From contig CAJKSP010000005.1 of the NCBI GenBank assembly GCA_905202595.1, forward strand, positions 17,851 through 81,850: a DNA stretch of 64,000 nt. The letters run 5' to 3'. Within the stretch, counting starts at the first letter, position 1; each line of letters opens with the position of its first letter. A model generated the notes under the pieces. The model searched no databases, was not told where the DNA came from, and saw only the letters and a list, made by a program, of their open reading frames with translations. A program made the position numbers and the translations under genes. Below are positions 1-8,030 of the stretch, in pieces. The DNA is from an uncultured Sutterella sp. (GTDB lineage: Bacteria > Pseudomonadota > Gammaproteobacteria > Burkholderiales > Burkholderiaceae_F).

Positions 1-125
1 ACCTGCGCACGTTCGAAGTCCGAGCGCGGCCGCTTGAAGACGTAGAAGGACTCCGCCCCGGCATGACGGTCGTGCTCGATCGAAGCGCGCTTGCCGAAGC
101 GGCTCCGGCCGACTCCGGCAAATAA
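1..125 (+). CDS. HlyD-family membrane fusion protein, C-terminal fragment (cut by window edge)
   Basis: Only the last 40 codons are present; the frame begins at base 3 and stops at 123-125. The visible protein has a short beta-rich segment (TFEVRARPLED), then LRPGMTVVLD, then an Ala/Pro-rich tail. The R-PGM-V pattern is typical of the end of the periplasmic beta domain of HlyD/EmrA/YhiI-like adaptor proteins. Such adaptors link an inner-membrane transporter to an outer-membrane channel. The stop lies 24 bp before the large ABC-2 permease, which fits an export operon of adaptor plus permease. An ATPase gene, if present, would lie upstream of the window. The family call rests on a short tail and on its neighbour, so it is moderate. 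Confidence 0.6.
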   Translation, partial: LRTFEVRARPLEDVEGLRPGMTVVLDRSALAEAAPADSGK

Positions 126-149
126 CCTCATCTTCTGAACGTTTTCGTC

Positions 150-2582
150 ATGAGCATCCGAAGCTGGCTTGACGGCGCCGCACGCGCGGCGCTGCTGGAA
201 TGCCGCCGCACCAAGCAGGATCCGCGCTCCTGGATCGCCATGATCGTCGTGCCGCTCGTCTGGTGCGCGCTCGTCGCACTCGTCTTCGGCGCGGGGATCA
301 TGACGAAGCTCCCCGTGGGCGTCGTCGACCTCGACGCATCGGCCGCGTCGCGCCAGGTCGTGCAGACGCTCGACGCCATCCCCTCGGTGCAGCCCGCCGG
401 CTTCCGCTCAGCCGCAGAGGCTGAATCTGCGCTTCGCGCGGCGAAGACCTACGCCACCGTCATCATTCCGCCCGACTACGAGGCCGACCAGCGCTCGGGA
501 CGCGGCGCAGCGCTCCTCATTGCCTTCAACAAGACCTACTACCCTGTCGGCACCATTCTCGAGCTCGACCTCAAGACGGCGCTGGCGCGTGCGGCCGCCG
601 AAAAGGCCGCCGCTTCGCTCACGCAAGCCGGCGGCACCTTCAGCGCCAACGCCTCGAGGCTTCGCGCCACTATCCCCGACGTCTACTTCCTCGGCAATCC
701 GGCCTTCAACTTCTCCGCCTATCTGCTGCCGACGATCGTGCCGGGCGTGATGGCCCTCGGCGCCATCCTCTGCTTTGCCTCCGTGCTCGTGCGGGAGTGG
801 CGCGACGGCGGCGTGCGGCTCCTTCTTCGAATCGCGGGCTCACCCTCAGCGGCCGTCGTCGGCAAGCTTCTGCCGTGGCTTGCCGTCTATGCGCTCGCCG
901 CTTCTGCCTGGGTGGCGGGATTCGCCGGCTGGGCGGGCTGGGCGCCGGCAGGGAGCCTCGCCGCATGGCTTGCCGCTTCCTGGCTCCTCATGCTTGCCAT
1001 GGCGGGAATCGCCGCTCTCTTCATCGCGCTCGCGCCTACGTGGGTGATCGGGCTCGCCGCCTGCATCTGCTTCGTGGCGCCGACCTTTCCCTTCACGGGC
1101 TTCACTTATCCGCTCGAGTCCATGACGCCGGGCGCGGCCTTCTTCGGCAGCCTTCTGCCCCTCACGCACTACCTGCACGCTCAGGCCGCCTGCTGGGTGC
1201 TGGCGAGTCCGGCAGACCATGTCGCCCGAGCGCTTCTGACGCTCGCGCTCTATCCGGCCGTCTGCTTTGCGGCGGCGCTCCCGCTCCTTTCCTGGCGCTG
1301 GCGGCGCTGGGCAAGCGCCGAAGCCGCTTCGGCCGCCGCCGCGCGCGAAGCGCTGCCGCATCAGCTGCAGCGTCCTCAGCCGGCAGGCTTCTGGCGCGCC
1401 GCAGGCCTCGCGCTTCGAAGCGCCGTCTTCAACCGCGACACAATTGCCATTCTCGGCGCAGCCGTCGCCTTCTACCTCGTCTTCTACGGCTGGCCCTATG
1501 CCAATCAGCAGATTGAAGACCTCCCGGCCGGCGTCGTCGATCTGGACGGCTCTGCCGCTTCGCGCCGCCTCATCCAGGCACTTGACGCAAGCTCGGCAGC
1601 CAATGTTCTTTTCATCGCAGACAACCTGAGCGAAGGACTCGATGCGCTGCGCCGCGAAAAAACCGACTCGCTCGTCGTCATTCCGTCAGGCTACGCAGAC
1701 GCCATCGCCGGCGGACGCAACGCCACGCTGCACCTCGTCGGCAGCGGCGCCTTCCCGGTGAAGCCCAGAGCGCTGCAGGCGGCGCTCGCTTCCATTGCCA
1801 TGGATCCGGCGCTTGCAACAGACGAAGCGTCCATCCGCACGCCCGGCCTGCCGCTCTCGGCGCTTGCCGCGCGCGCCATTCAGGCGCCTTCCGCCATTAC
1901 GGAATACCGCTACAACGAAACGTCGGGCTACGGCACCTACATCGTGCCGATGGTGGGCCCCATCATCATTCAGGCCGTCCTCGTCATGGGCATCACGATG
2001 GCGCTCGGCGGCTGGCTGCGGAGCCGGCCGCGGCCGAATTTCGTCGAGGACGCGCTGGAGCGCCCGGGCTGCGAAGGCGCCGCCTGCTTCTTTGCCTTCT
2101 GGCTCCTCGCCTTCCTCTGGTTCCTCTACATGGAAGGATTCGACTTCCGCCTGATGGAGTACGGCGCCATGGCCAACCCCGGTGCGACCATTCTCGCTGG
2201 CGCCTGCTACTGCGCAGCGGTCGCCGCCATGGCCGTCGCCATCGCGCTTCTCTTCGGCTCGAACCAATGGACAACGCCGGCAACGGTCGTGATGTCGGCG
2301 CCGTCGCTTTTCATTTCGGGCGCCGTCTGGCCGCTCGAAAACCTCAAGAATCCCATCGTCTCCGCCGCCTCTCAGTTCGTGCCGACCACGCCCGGCATCC
2401 GCGCCATCATTGCGGCGGCGCAGGACGGCGCATCGTCTGCAGCCGTCTATCCGGCCTGCCTGCACCTCATCGCGCTCGCGCTCTTCTACCTCGGCATTGC
2501 CTGGCTCGCATCGAGACGCCTGCTGAGACGAAGCGAAAGCAACGGCGCGCGTCTTAGCACGCCGCCTGCAATCGGCCGATAA
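150..2582 (+). CDS. ABC-2 type transporter permease, two permease units fused in one 810-residue chain
   Basis: This is an inner-membrane permease of the ABC-2 (YhhJ/YbhR-like) export type. A normal unit is about 370-400 residues; this chain contains two. Half 1 (about 1-405) has a first membrane helix, an extracytoplasmic domain starting LPVGVVDLDASAASR, and about five C-terminal helices. Half 2 (about 406-810) repeats this order, with LPAGVVDLDGSAASRR at about residue 458. The repeated VVDLD-SAASR element shows the halves are paralogous. The gene follows the HlyD-like tail by 24 bp, and its TAA at 2580-2582 lies close upstream of the TatD gene. It probably exports a hydrophobic compound with the adaptor. 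The substrate and the ATPase are not visible here. Confidence 0.85.
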   Translation: MSIRSWLDGAARAALLECRRTKQDPRSWIAMIVVPLVWCALVALVFGAGIMTKLPVGVVDLDASAASRQVVQTLDAIPSVQPAGFRSAAEAESALRAAKTYATVIIPPDYEADQRSGRGAALLIAFNKTYYPVGTILELDLKTALARAAAEKAAASLTQAGGTFSANASRLRATIPDVYFLGNPAFNFSAYLLPTIVPGVMALGAILCFASVLVREWRDGGVRLLLRIAGSPSAAVVGKLLPWLAVYALAASAWVAGFAGWAGWAPAGSLAAWLAASWLLMLAMAGIAALFIALAPTWVIGLAACICFVAPTFPFTGFTYPLESMTPGAAFFGSLLPLTHYLHAQAACWVLASPADHVARALLTLALYPAVCFAAALPLLSWRWRRWASAEAASAAAAREALPHQLQRPQPAGFWRAAGLALRSAVFNRDTIAILGAAVAFYLVFYGWPYANQQIEDLPAGVVDLDGSAASRRLIQALDASSAANVLFIADNLSEGLDALRREKTDSLVVIPSGYADAIAGGRNATLHLVGSGAFPVKPRALQAALASIAMDPALATDEASIRTPGLPLSALAARAIQAPSAITEYRYNETSGYGTYIVPMVGPIIIQAVLVMGITMALGGWLRSRPRPNFVEDALERPGCEGAACFFAFWLLAFLWFLYMEGFDFRLMEYGAMANPGATILAGACYCAAVAAMAVAIALLFGSNQWTTPATVVMSAPSLFISGAVWPLENLKNPIVSAASQFVPTTPGIRAIIAAAQDGASSAAVYPACLHLIALALFYLGIAWLASRRLLRRSESNGARLSTPPAIGR

Positions 2583-2689
2583 TGCGCCACGCATGCAACG
2601 GACTGCCGCCGCATGCGGATTCCTTTGACCTTTTGGCTTCACAGCCCTGCGGCGCCTCAGCGCACCATGAGGCTCTGCTGCTTCACGCC

Positions 2690-3487
2690 ATGCCGACACC
2701 CTTCATTGACACCCACGCTCACCTGACCGACCCGGCCTTCGCGCAGGATCTTCCTGACGTCATCGCCCGCATGAAGGCGGCCGGCATGGTTGCCGCCGTC
2801 ACCATCGGCTGCTGCGACGACGATCTCGCGCCCCTTCGCGCGCTGCTGCCTCAGCACCCGGGCTTTCTCTGGGGCGCCTGGGCCGTTCATCCGGAATATC
2901 AGGATCACCGCGAAGCCGACGAAGATGAAATCGCCGCCGTGGCGAGCGAGCCGCAGATGGCGGCAGTCGGCGAAACCGGGCTCGACTTCTACTGGTGCAA
3001 GGAGCCGCTCGACTGGCAGCGGAATCGGTTCCGCACGCACATCCGCGCAGCGAAGAAAGCCGGCAAGCCGCTGATCGTCCATGCGCGGGACGCCGAAGCG
3101 GCGGCGCTCGAGATCCTGCGGGAAGATAAGGCCGGCGACGTCGGCTTCGTCATGCACTGCTTCTGCGGCTCGCTCGAAACGGCCGAGGGCGTCATTCAGG
3201 CCGGCGGACACGTCTCCTTCACGGGCAGCCTCACCTTCAAGCGCAACGACGCGCTCCGAGCCATGGCGGCCAAGCTGCCGCTCGAGCGGCTCATGCTCGA
3301 GACGGACTGCCCCTACATGGCGCCCGTGCCCCTGCGCGGCAAGCGCTGCGAGCCGCAGTTCTGCGCTTATGTCGCGGAGGCGATCGCCGCTGCTAAAGGC
3401 CTCTCGGCTGACGAAGTCAAAGCGCAGACGACGCGCAACGCCGTCGCCTTCTTCCATCTGCCGCAGGCGCTACTTTCGGGCCTCTGA
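2690..3487 (+). CDS. TatD-family metal-dependent deoxyribonuclease/hydrolase
   Basis: A 265-residue TIM-barrel hydrolase of the TatD family (Mg2+-dependent DNase, cytoplasmic). Metal-ligand signatures appear in the usual order: FIDTHAHLTD at the N-terminus, GETGLDFYW near residue 95, LIVHARDA near 128, HCFCGS near 155 and ETDCPYMAP near 205. The open frame extends 36 codons further upstream to an ATG that overlaps the permease stop, but that stretch has no family similarity. The ATG at 2690, directly before the first metal motif, is therefore chosen. No strong Shine-Dalgarno sequence is seen. The close spacing to the permease suggests co-transcription but not a shared function. Length and motifs are normal for the family. 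Confidence 0.9.
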   Translation: MPTPFIDTHAHLTDPAFAQDLPDVIARMKAAGMVAAVTIGCCDDDLAPLRALLPQHPGFLWGAWAVHPEYQDHREADEDEIAAVASEPQMAAVGETGLDFYWCKEPLDWQRNRFRTHIRAAKKAGKPLIVHARDAEAAALEILREDKAGDVGFVMHCFCGSLETAEGVIQAGGHVSFTGSLTFKRNDALRAMAAKLPLERLMLETDCPYMAPVPLRGKRCEPQFCAYVAEAIAAAKGLSADEVKAQTTRNAVAFFHLPQALLSGL

Positions 3488-3677
3488 GCAGCGAGGTCCC
3501 TACCCCCGCCGTCGCCATTCCTTACGTTTGCGCGGCTCCGCCGCGCGGACTGCGCCCGATGCCCGGTGTTATCCTCGATCGGCAGCCCGAATGGTCTTTT
3601 TTCTCTTTTTCCAGGATCCCGAATCGCGGCCTTCAGCGCGCGCTGGGCAGCCTGGCGCACCGCCCTGCGGCGGCGAC

Positions 3678-4481
3678 ATGATTTTTTCCATGACTTCGAT
3701 CCTTCGCACTTTTTCTCTTCAGTTCGCCGCGGCAGCCGCCGCCTCGCTTCTCGCGCTTGCCGCACCCGCCGCGTCAGCTGCAGACGCCGCCGCTCCAACC
3801 CGCCTTCTTCCGCTGACGGATGCGAGCGCTGAACACCTGACGGACAATCCCATCCTGGCGGAAAAGACCGCGCAGTTCCGCGCCGCCATCCGCAGCAACA
3901 ATGCGTCTCGCGTCAAGGACTTCCTCGAGGAAGGCTTCACGCCCAACTTCATGATGGAGAACGGCGACACCGCCTTCACCTACGCGATGCGCTCGGACTC
4001 CCGCAACGCGGCCGTCACGCTTCTCGATTCGGGACTTCTTGACGTGAACAAGCCGAACCGCTTCGGCGAAACGCCGCTGATGCTTGCCGTCTTCAAGGGC
4101 GACAAGGCGATCTTCGAGAAGCTGCTAGAGCTCGGCGCCGATCCCAAGGCCGGCACGAACTGGACGGCGCTCCACTATGCCGCCACTGCGGGTCTCAACG
4201 ACTTCGCGAAGCGCCTGCTCGAGCTCGGCGCCGACCCCAACGCGCAAACACGCGCCGGCGTCACGCCCCTCATCATGGCGGCGCGAAAGCCCTCGCGCGA
4301 AGTCGTGATGACGCTGCTGCGCGCAGGCGCCTACCGCGACTACTGCACGGACCGCGGCCTTTCTCCCGCAGACTTCGCGAAGAAAGCCGGCGACGAAGAG
4401 CTCGCCAAGTATCTGGCCGTGAAGACCTGCGCCGTCATCGGCCGCAAGCCTGCCGCCGCCCCCGAGCCCGCGCAGCGCTGA
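3678..4481 (+). CDS. Exported ankyrin-repeat protein
   Basis: The protein is 267 residues, or 263 if translation starts at the second ATG at 3690. An N-terminal hydrophobic Ala-rich segment ending near AASAADA looks like a Sec signal peptide, so the product should be periplasmic. About four to five ankyrin repeats follow from residue 90 to 245. They are marked by GETPLMLAVFKGD, LLELGADP, WTALHYAATAGLND and GVTPLIMAARKPS. Ankyrin repeats bind proteins; no catalytic domain is present. GCGGCGGC before the ATG at 3678 is a weak ribosome site, and the choice between the two starts is open. Small periplasmic ankyrin proteins are common in Betaproteobacteria, some beside catalase or stress genes. 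No such partner is next to it here. Confidence 0.8.
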   Translation: MIFSMTSILRTFSLQFAAAAAASLLALAAPAASAADAAAPTRLLPLTDASAEHLTDNPILAEKTAQFRAAIRSNNASRVKDFLEEGFTPNFMMENGDTAFTYAMRSDSRNAAVTLLDSGLLDVNKPNRFGETPLMLAVFKGDKAIFEKLLELGADPKAGTNWTALHYAATAGLNDFAKRLLELGADPNAQTRAGVTPLIMAARKPSREVVMTLLRAGAYRDYCTDRGLSPADFAKKAGDEELAKYLAVKTCAVIGRKPAAAPEPAQR

Positions 4482-4494
4482 CCGCCCTTCGCTC

Positions 4495-4521
4495 AAGCGC
4501 CCGCGAGCCTTCGGGCGCTTC
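4495..4521 (+). terminator. Hairpin after the ankyrin gene, possible terminator
   Basis: AAGCGCCCG and CGGGCGCTT pair across a short loop just after the ankyrin gene. What follows is only a weak pyrimidine stretch (CGCTTCTTCG), so termination is uncertain. Confidence 0.3.
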
Positions 4522-4619
4522 GCTTCTTCGTCTGCAGCCGCGCAGTTCGAAGCCGCTTTCCCTGCGCCTTCGGACCGCCGGCCTGCCGCTTCCCGCCCAC
4601 TTCCACATCTGCTTTTCTC

Positions 4620-6707
4620 ATGACGTCCGCGCTTCCTCTGACGACGCTCGAGCTTCTCGCCCCTGCCCGCGATGCCGATTCGGGCATGGCCGCCATCGAC
4701 CACGGCGCCGATGCCGTCTACATCGGCGGCCCCGCATTCGGCGCGCGAGCGGCTGCCGGCAACAGCTGGGACGACATTGCGCGGCTCTGCGACTATGCGC
4801 ACCGCTACCGCGCCAAGGTCTTCCTCGCGCTCAACACGCTCTTCACGGACGAGGAGCTGCCGCTTGCGCGGCGCGCCGCCTTTGACGCCGCCGCAGCCGG
4901 CGCCGACGTGCTCATCGTGCAGGACATGGGCCTCCTTTCGGGACCGCTTCCCGACATCGAGCTGCACGCCTCGACGCAGTGCGACATCCGCACGCCGGAA
5001 AAGGCTGCTTTTCTCGAAGCATGCGGCTTTTCGCAGATCGTGCTGGCTAGAGAGCTTTCTCTCAAGGAAATCGCCGCCGTGCGCGCAAAGCTGCAGCATG
5101 CGCGCATTGAATTCTTCGTGCACGGCGCGCTCTGCGTGAGCTATTCGGGGCAGTGCTGGCTCAGCCAGGCCACGACGGGCCGATCCGCCAACCGCGGCGC
5201 CTGCTCGCAGCCCTGCCGGCTCCCCTATGACGTCTACACGCTCTCGGGCGAGCCTCTCGCCAAGAAGAGCCACGTGCTGTCGCTGCACGACAACGACCAG
5301 TCGTCGCACTTGGAAGCGCTGATCGATGCCGGCGTCTCCTCCTTCAAGATCGAAGGCCGCCTGAAGGACATCGCCTACGTCAAGGACGTCACGGCCTACT
5401 ACCGCAAGAAGCTTGACGAGATCCTCGCCCGCCGGCCGGAGCTCTCTCGCGCTTCCGACGGCATTTCCGAACTCGCCTTCGAGCCCGATCCGCAGAAAGT
5501 CTTCAGCCGCGGCGCCACGGACTACTTTGTGGAAGGCAAGCGCTTCGACGAGCCTTACGACAAAGCGCAGCTCGCGAGCCCCAAAAGCACCGGCACGCCC
5601 GCCGCAGAGGTGCTCCGCCTCGAATCGAAGCACATCATCGTGAAGGCGCGGCCCGGCGTCGCGCTCGCCAACGGCGACGGCCTCGCCTATCGCGCAGCCG
5701 ACGACGAAATCCACGGCCTTGCCGTTAATCGGGCGGAAAAGCTCGACGGCAGCGCCGCCCAGGGCCGCCGAGGCGAAGCGGCTTCAAAGCACGCCGATCT
5801 CTATGCGCTCTATCCGGCCGAAGCCGTCGCGAAGCTCGAGCGCCTTGAAGGGCTCGCGCCGGGACTCCTTCTCATGCGCAACCGCGATCATGCGTTTCTG
5901 AAAACGCTCGCCGGCCGCACAGCCGTGAGAAAAATTCCCGTCCGCCTGACCGTGGAAGCGCAGGGCCGCACGCTTTCGGCCGTCATTTCCGACGGCCGCA
6001 CGCAGGCAGCGGCCGCGCTCGAAGCGCCCGAACCCTTTGCGCCCGCTGCCGATCCGCAGAAAAACCTCGACACGCTGATCCGAAACTTTTCCAAACTCGG
6101 CGGCACGCCCTTTGAAGCCCAAGCGGTATCGCTACCGGAAGGCTTCAGCGCATTCGTGCCGGCTAGCCTTGCCAACGCGCTGCGCCGAGAGCTTGCTGAG
6201 AAGCTCCTCCAGGCCCGCGAAGCAGCCCGGCCGAAGCCCGAGCGCGCCGAGGCGGACCCCGCTGCGCCCTATCCTGAAAAATTCCTCAGCTGGCGCGCCA
6301 ACGTCGCCAACGCCGGCGCCAAAGCGTTCTATGAAGCGCACGGCGCCAAAGTGCTCGAGCCCGCCTTTGAAATCAAGCCCGTCCGCAATGCCGCGCTCAT
6401 GACCTGCCGGCACTGCGTGCGCGCCGCGCTCTCGCTCTGCCCCAAGATGCTCAGATACCGGCCGGAGCTCCTCGAACAGCGCGACCGCTCGCTCTTCCGT
6501 CCGGAGCCGCTGCGGCTCGTCAATTCCGCGGGCGAAGCCTTCATCGCCGAATTTCACTGCAAGCTCGATCCCTGCGAGATGACGATCGAGCTCGCCCCCA
6601 AAGAGAAGAAGACGGCAAAGTCCGCGCCGGATGCGCCTTCTTTGAAGCCGACATCGGTCGCGAGGCGCGCAAAGCCGCAGCGCCGCGCCGGCCCGTCGAC
6701 GCACTGA
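4620..6707 (+). CDS. rlhA: U32-family protein, RlhA-like (23S rRNA hydroxycytidine synthase family)
   Basis: A 695-residue protein of the U32 peptidase superfamily. It opens with LELLAPARDADSGMAAIDHGADAVYIGG, which is shown here only by its ends LELLAPARD and AVYIGG. Next come ELHASTQCDI, FVHGALCVSYSGQCWLS, the Cys-rich RGACSQPCRLPY and SSFKIEGRLKD. A long C-terminal region of DUF3656 type follows, with a further Cys cluster near the end (MTCRHCVRAALSLCP). This architecture and length match E. coli RlhA (YdcP, 653 residues), which introduces 5-hydroxycytidine at C2501 of 23S rRNA. The shorter U32 relatives TrhP and UbiU/UbiV lack the C-terminal extension. The four conserved cysteines could bind an Fe-S cluster. 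The symbol is assigned by family resemblance only; the last 40 residues are basic and low-complexity. Confidence 0.75.
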   Translation: MTSALPLTTLELLAPARDADSGMAAIDHGADAVYIGGPAFGARAAAGNSWDDIARLCDYAHRYRAKVFLALNTLFTDEELPLARRAAFDAAAAGADVLIVQDMGLLSGPLPDIELHASTQCDIRTPEKAAFLEACGFSQIVLARELSLKEIAAVRAKLQHARIEFFVHGALCVSYSGQCWLSQATTGRSANRGACSQPCRLPYDVYTLSGEPLAKKSHVLSLHDNDQSSHLEALIDAGVSSFKIEGRLKDIAYVKDVTAYYRKKLDEILARRPELSRASDGISELAFEPDPQKVFSRGATDYFVEGKRFDEPYDKAQLASPKSTGTPAAEVLRLESKHIIVKARPGVALANGDGLAYRAADDEIHGLAVNRAEKLDGSAAQGRRGEAASKHADLYALYPAEAVAKLERLEGLAPGLLLMRNRDHAFLKTLAGRTAVRKIPVRLTVEAQGRTLSAVISDGRTQAAAALEAPEPFAPAADPQKNLDTLIRNFSKLGGTPFEAQAVSLPEGFSAFVPASLANALRRELAEKLLQAREAARPKPERAEADPAAPYPEKFLSWRANVANAGAKAFYEAHGAKVLEPAFEIKPVRNAALMTCRHCVRAALSLCPKMLRYRPELLEQRDRSLFRPEPLRLVNSAGEAFIAEFHCKLDPCEMTIELAPKEKKTAKSAPDAPSLKPTSVARRAKPQRRAGPSTH

Positions 6708-6806
6708 CGCCCCGAGCCAGCTCGCCTGCGGAGCCGGCGTCCTTCTCTGCATTCGCTACCATTGCAGGAGAGCCTCACCTTTCGCTTCTCATTGGAATCC
6801 AACGGC

Positions 6807-7619
6807 ATGGCCGATTACGACGACGAACCTCTGGAGATTCTCAATCCGACGCCCGCCATGATGCCGGTGCTTGAAAGCATCTGCACTGCGCTCGGCCGGC
6901 TGACGGCGCCGGATGCGACGCTGCCGGCGGCGTGGCTTTGGGAAGAGCTACCCGCCGCGGATTTTGTGCGCGAAGCGGCGCGCTTTCCGCTTCTGCTCGA
7001 CGGCTGGCCGGAAGGCTCTCTTCCGCACGTTGCCTCCGCGGCTGAAGAAGACGACCTGGTGCATCGGCTTTCCACGGAACTCGGCATCATGAGCAGCGAA
7101 GATCTGGACGACCGCTTCAAAGCCTCGATCGAAGGCGCCGGCGTGGCCGCCAGCTACCGCAAGATGCTTGAAGCGCCGTCATTCAGCGATCTCGTGAGAA
7201 ACGAAAACACCATCGGCTGGGGCGGATTCGACCCCATTTCGCGCGATCCTGAAATTGAAAAGCGCATGCGCCGGCAGCGCATCTTCTGCGACTACTTCCG
7301 AGGCGCCGCGAGCTGGACGCAGCTCCGAAGCTGGGATGCCGCCTCCGCCTGCGCGCTCATCGTCGAAGCCATGGCGGCCGGCATGCTTTCGCCGGCAAGC
7401 GCCGCGCCCTATCTGCGCCGAGCCGCCACCGAACTGGCCGTGCGGTTTCTCAGCTGGCACGAATTGTCCAAGGGACTGCTTCTCGCGCGCGCCTTCAGCG
7501 CGCTGACGCAGAGCGAGGCTGCCGCACACGACGCCATTGCTCGCGAGCTCGACATGCTGATGAAGCTTCTGGAGGGTCCCTGGGCTGCTTTCCCCTGGCC
7601 TCGCATCAAAACGAGTTGA
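6807..7619 (+). CDS. DUF1266 domain protein
   Basis: A 270-residue soluble protein with no signal peptide or membrane helix. The C-terminal half carries the DUF1266 pattern: a WD motif at an aspartate-led helix (RSWDAASACALIVEAMAAG, with LSPASAAPYLRR after it) and the SWHEL segment before a short hydrophobic helix. Proteins of this domain (YbeR/YbeU type) have no established function. The frame is open back to a TTG at 6762 that has a nearby AGGAG. The ATG at 6807 is preferred because the family-like sequence starts after it and the upstream codons look non-coding. The gene stands alone, between rlhA and the autotransporter promoter region. Confidence 0.7.
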   Translation: MADYDDEPLEILNPTPAMMPVLESICTALGRLTAPDATLPAAWLWEELPAADFVREAARFPLLLDGWPEGSLPHVASAAEEDDLVHRLSTELGIMSSEDLDDRFKASIEGAGVAASYRKMLEAPSFSDLVRNENTIGWGGFDPISRDPEIEKRMRRQRIFCDYFRGAASWTQLRSWDAASACALIVEAMAAGMLSPASAAPYLRRAATELAVRFLSWHELSKGLLLARAFSALTQSEAAAHDAIARELDMLMKLLEGPWAAFPWPRIKTS

Positions 7620-7798
7620 AGCTCCGCGCAGCAGAGTGCGTGTGCTGATCCCAATCTTCGCACCGCTTTGCAAAGTGTCTGCCTGATCCAATTTTCAGCC
7701 GCTCGGTCCAACGTCGATGCGGCTTTTTTTGCTTGGACTGAAAGCTTCTCCAGCTCGCCAAATATTGCACCGTACACCCCTTTACACCCTCATTTTTC

Positions 7799-7814
7799 GT
7801 TGCAGATATGCAAC
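7799..7814. promoter_or_regulatory. 16-bp palindrome GTTGCA-N4-TGCAAC, candidate operator
   Basis: GTTGCA and TGCAAC form a perfect 6+6 inverted repeat around GATA, in the AT-rich region 217 bp before the autotransporter start. A transcription-factor site is plausible. The bound protein is unknown. Confidence 0.35.
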
Positions 7815-7935
7815 CAACCTCCGATAGCCAGGGGGGTGATAGATGCACGCATCTTCTATTTATATACAAGGAATGTAGACAACACAAAACTCCCTGCCTA
7901 TACCCTTACCTAGCTCCTTGAATATAGGGTTAATA

Positions 7936-7944
7936 CCCCCCCCC
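7936..7944. repeat. C9 homopolymer tract upstream of the autotransporter
   Basis: Nine consecutive cytosines lie directly after TTAATA (a possible -10 element) and 86 bp before the autotransporter ATG. Mononucleotide tracts of this length are prone to slipped-strand length change. Between promoter elements and a surface-protein gene they are a known form of phase-variation switch. Confidence 0.6.
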
Positions 7945-8030
7945 TAAAAAGCGAGCCACGTACGCTCTGCACGTGCTTTGCACGCGGCGCGCTCGATGCG
8001 CCGAACAAGAAAATTTTCTTGGAGTTTTAA

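Larger units (their letters stand above)
7620..8030. other. Intergenic regulatory region before the autotransporter
   Basis: This 411-bp stretch has no convincing gene. It is much richer in A+T than its surroundings between about 7770 and 7935. It contains a 16-bp palindrome (7799-7814), a G6 run (7831-7836), TATA-rich sequence near 7855-7870 and 7921-7935, and a C9 run (7936-7944). A GC-rich leader able to fold (GGCGC/GCGCC near 7987-8005) and a good ribosome site (TTGGAG, about 10 bp before the ATG at 8031) follow. It is the likely promoter and 5' leader of the autotransporter. Confidence 0.6.

Noticed and set aside
4125..5714. 529-codon open frame antisense to rlhA and the ankyrin gene
   Set aside because: It crosses two real plus-strand genes and lacks any recognisable domain.
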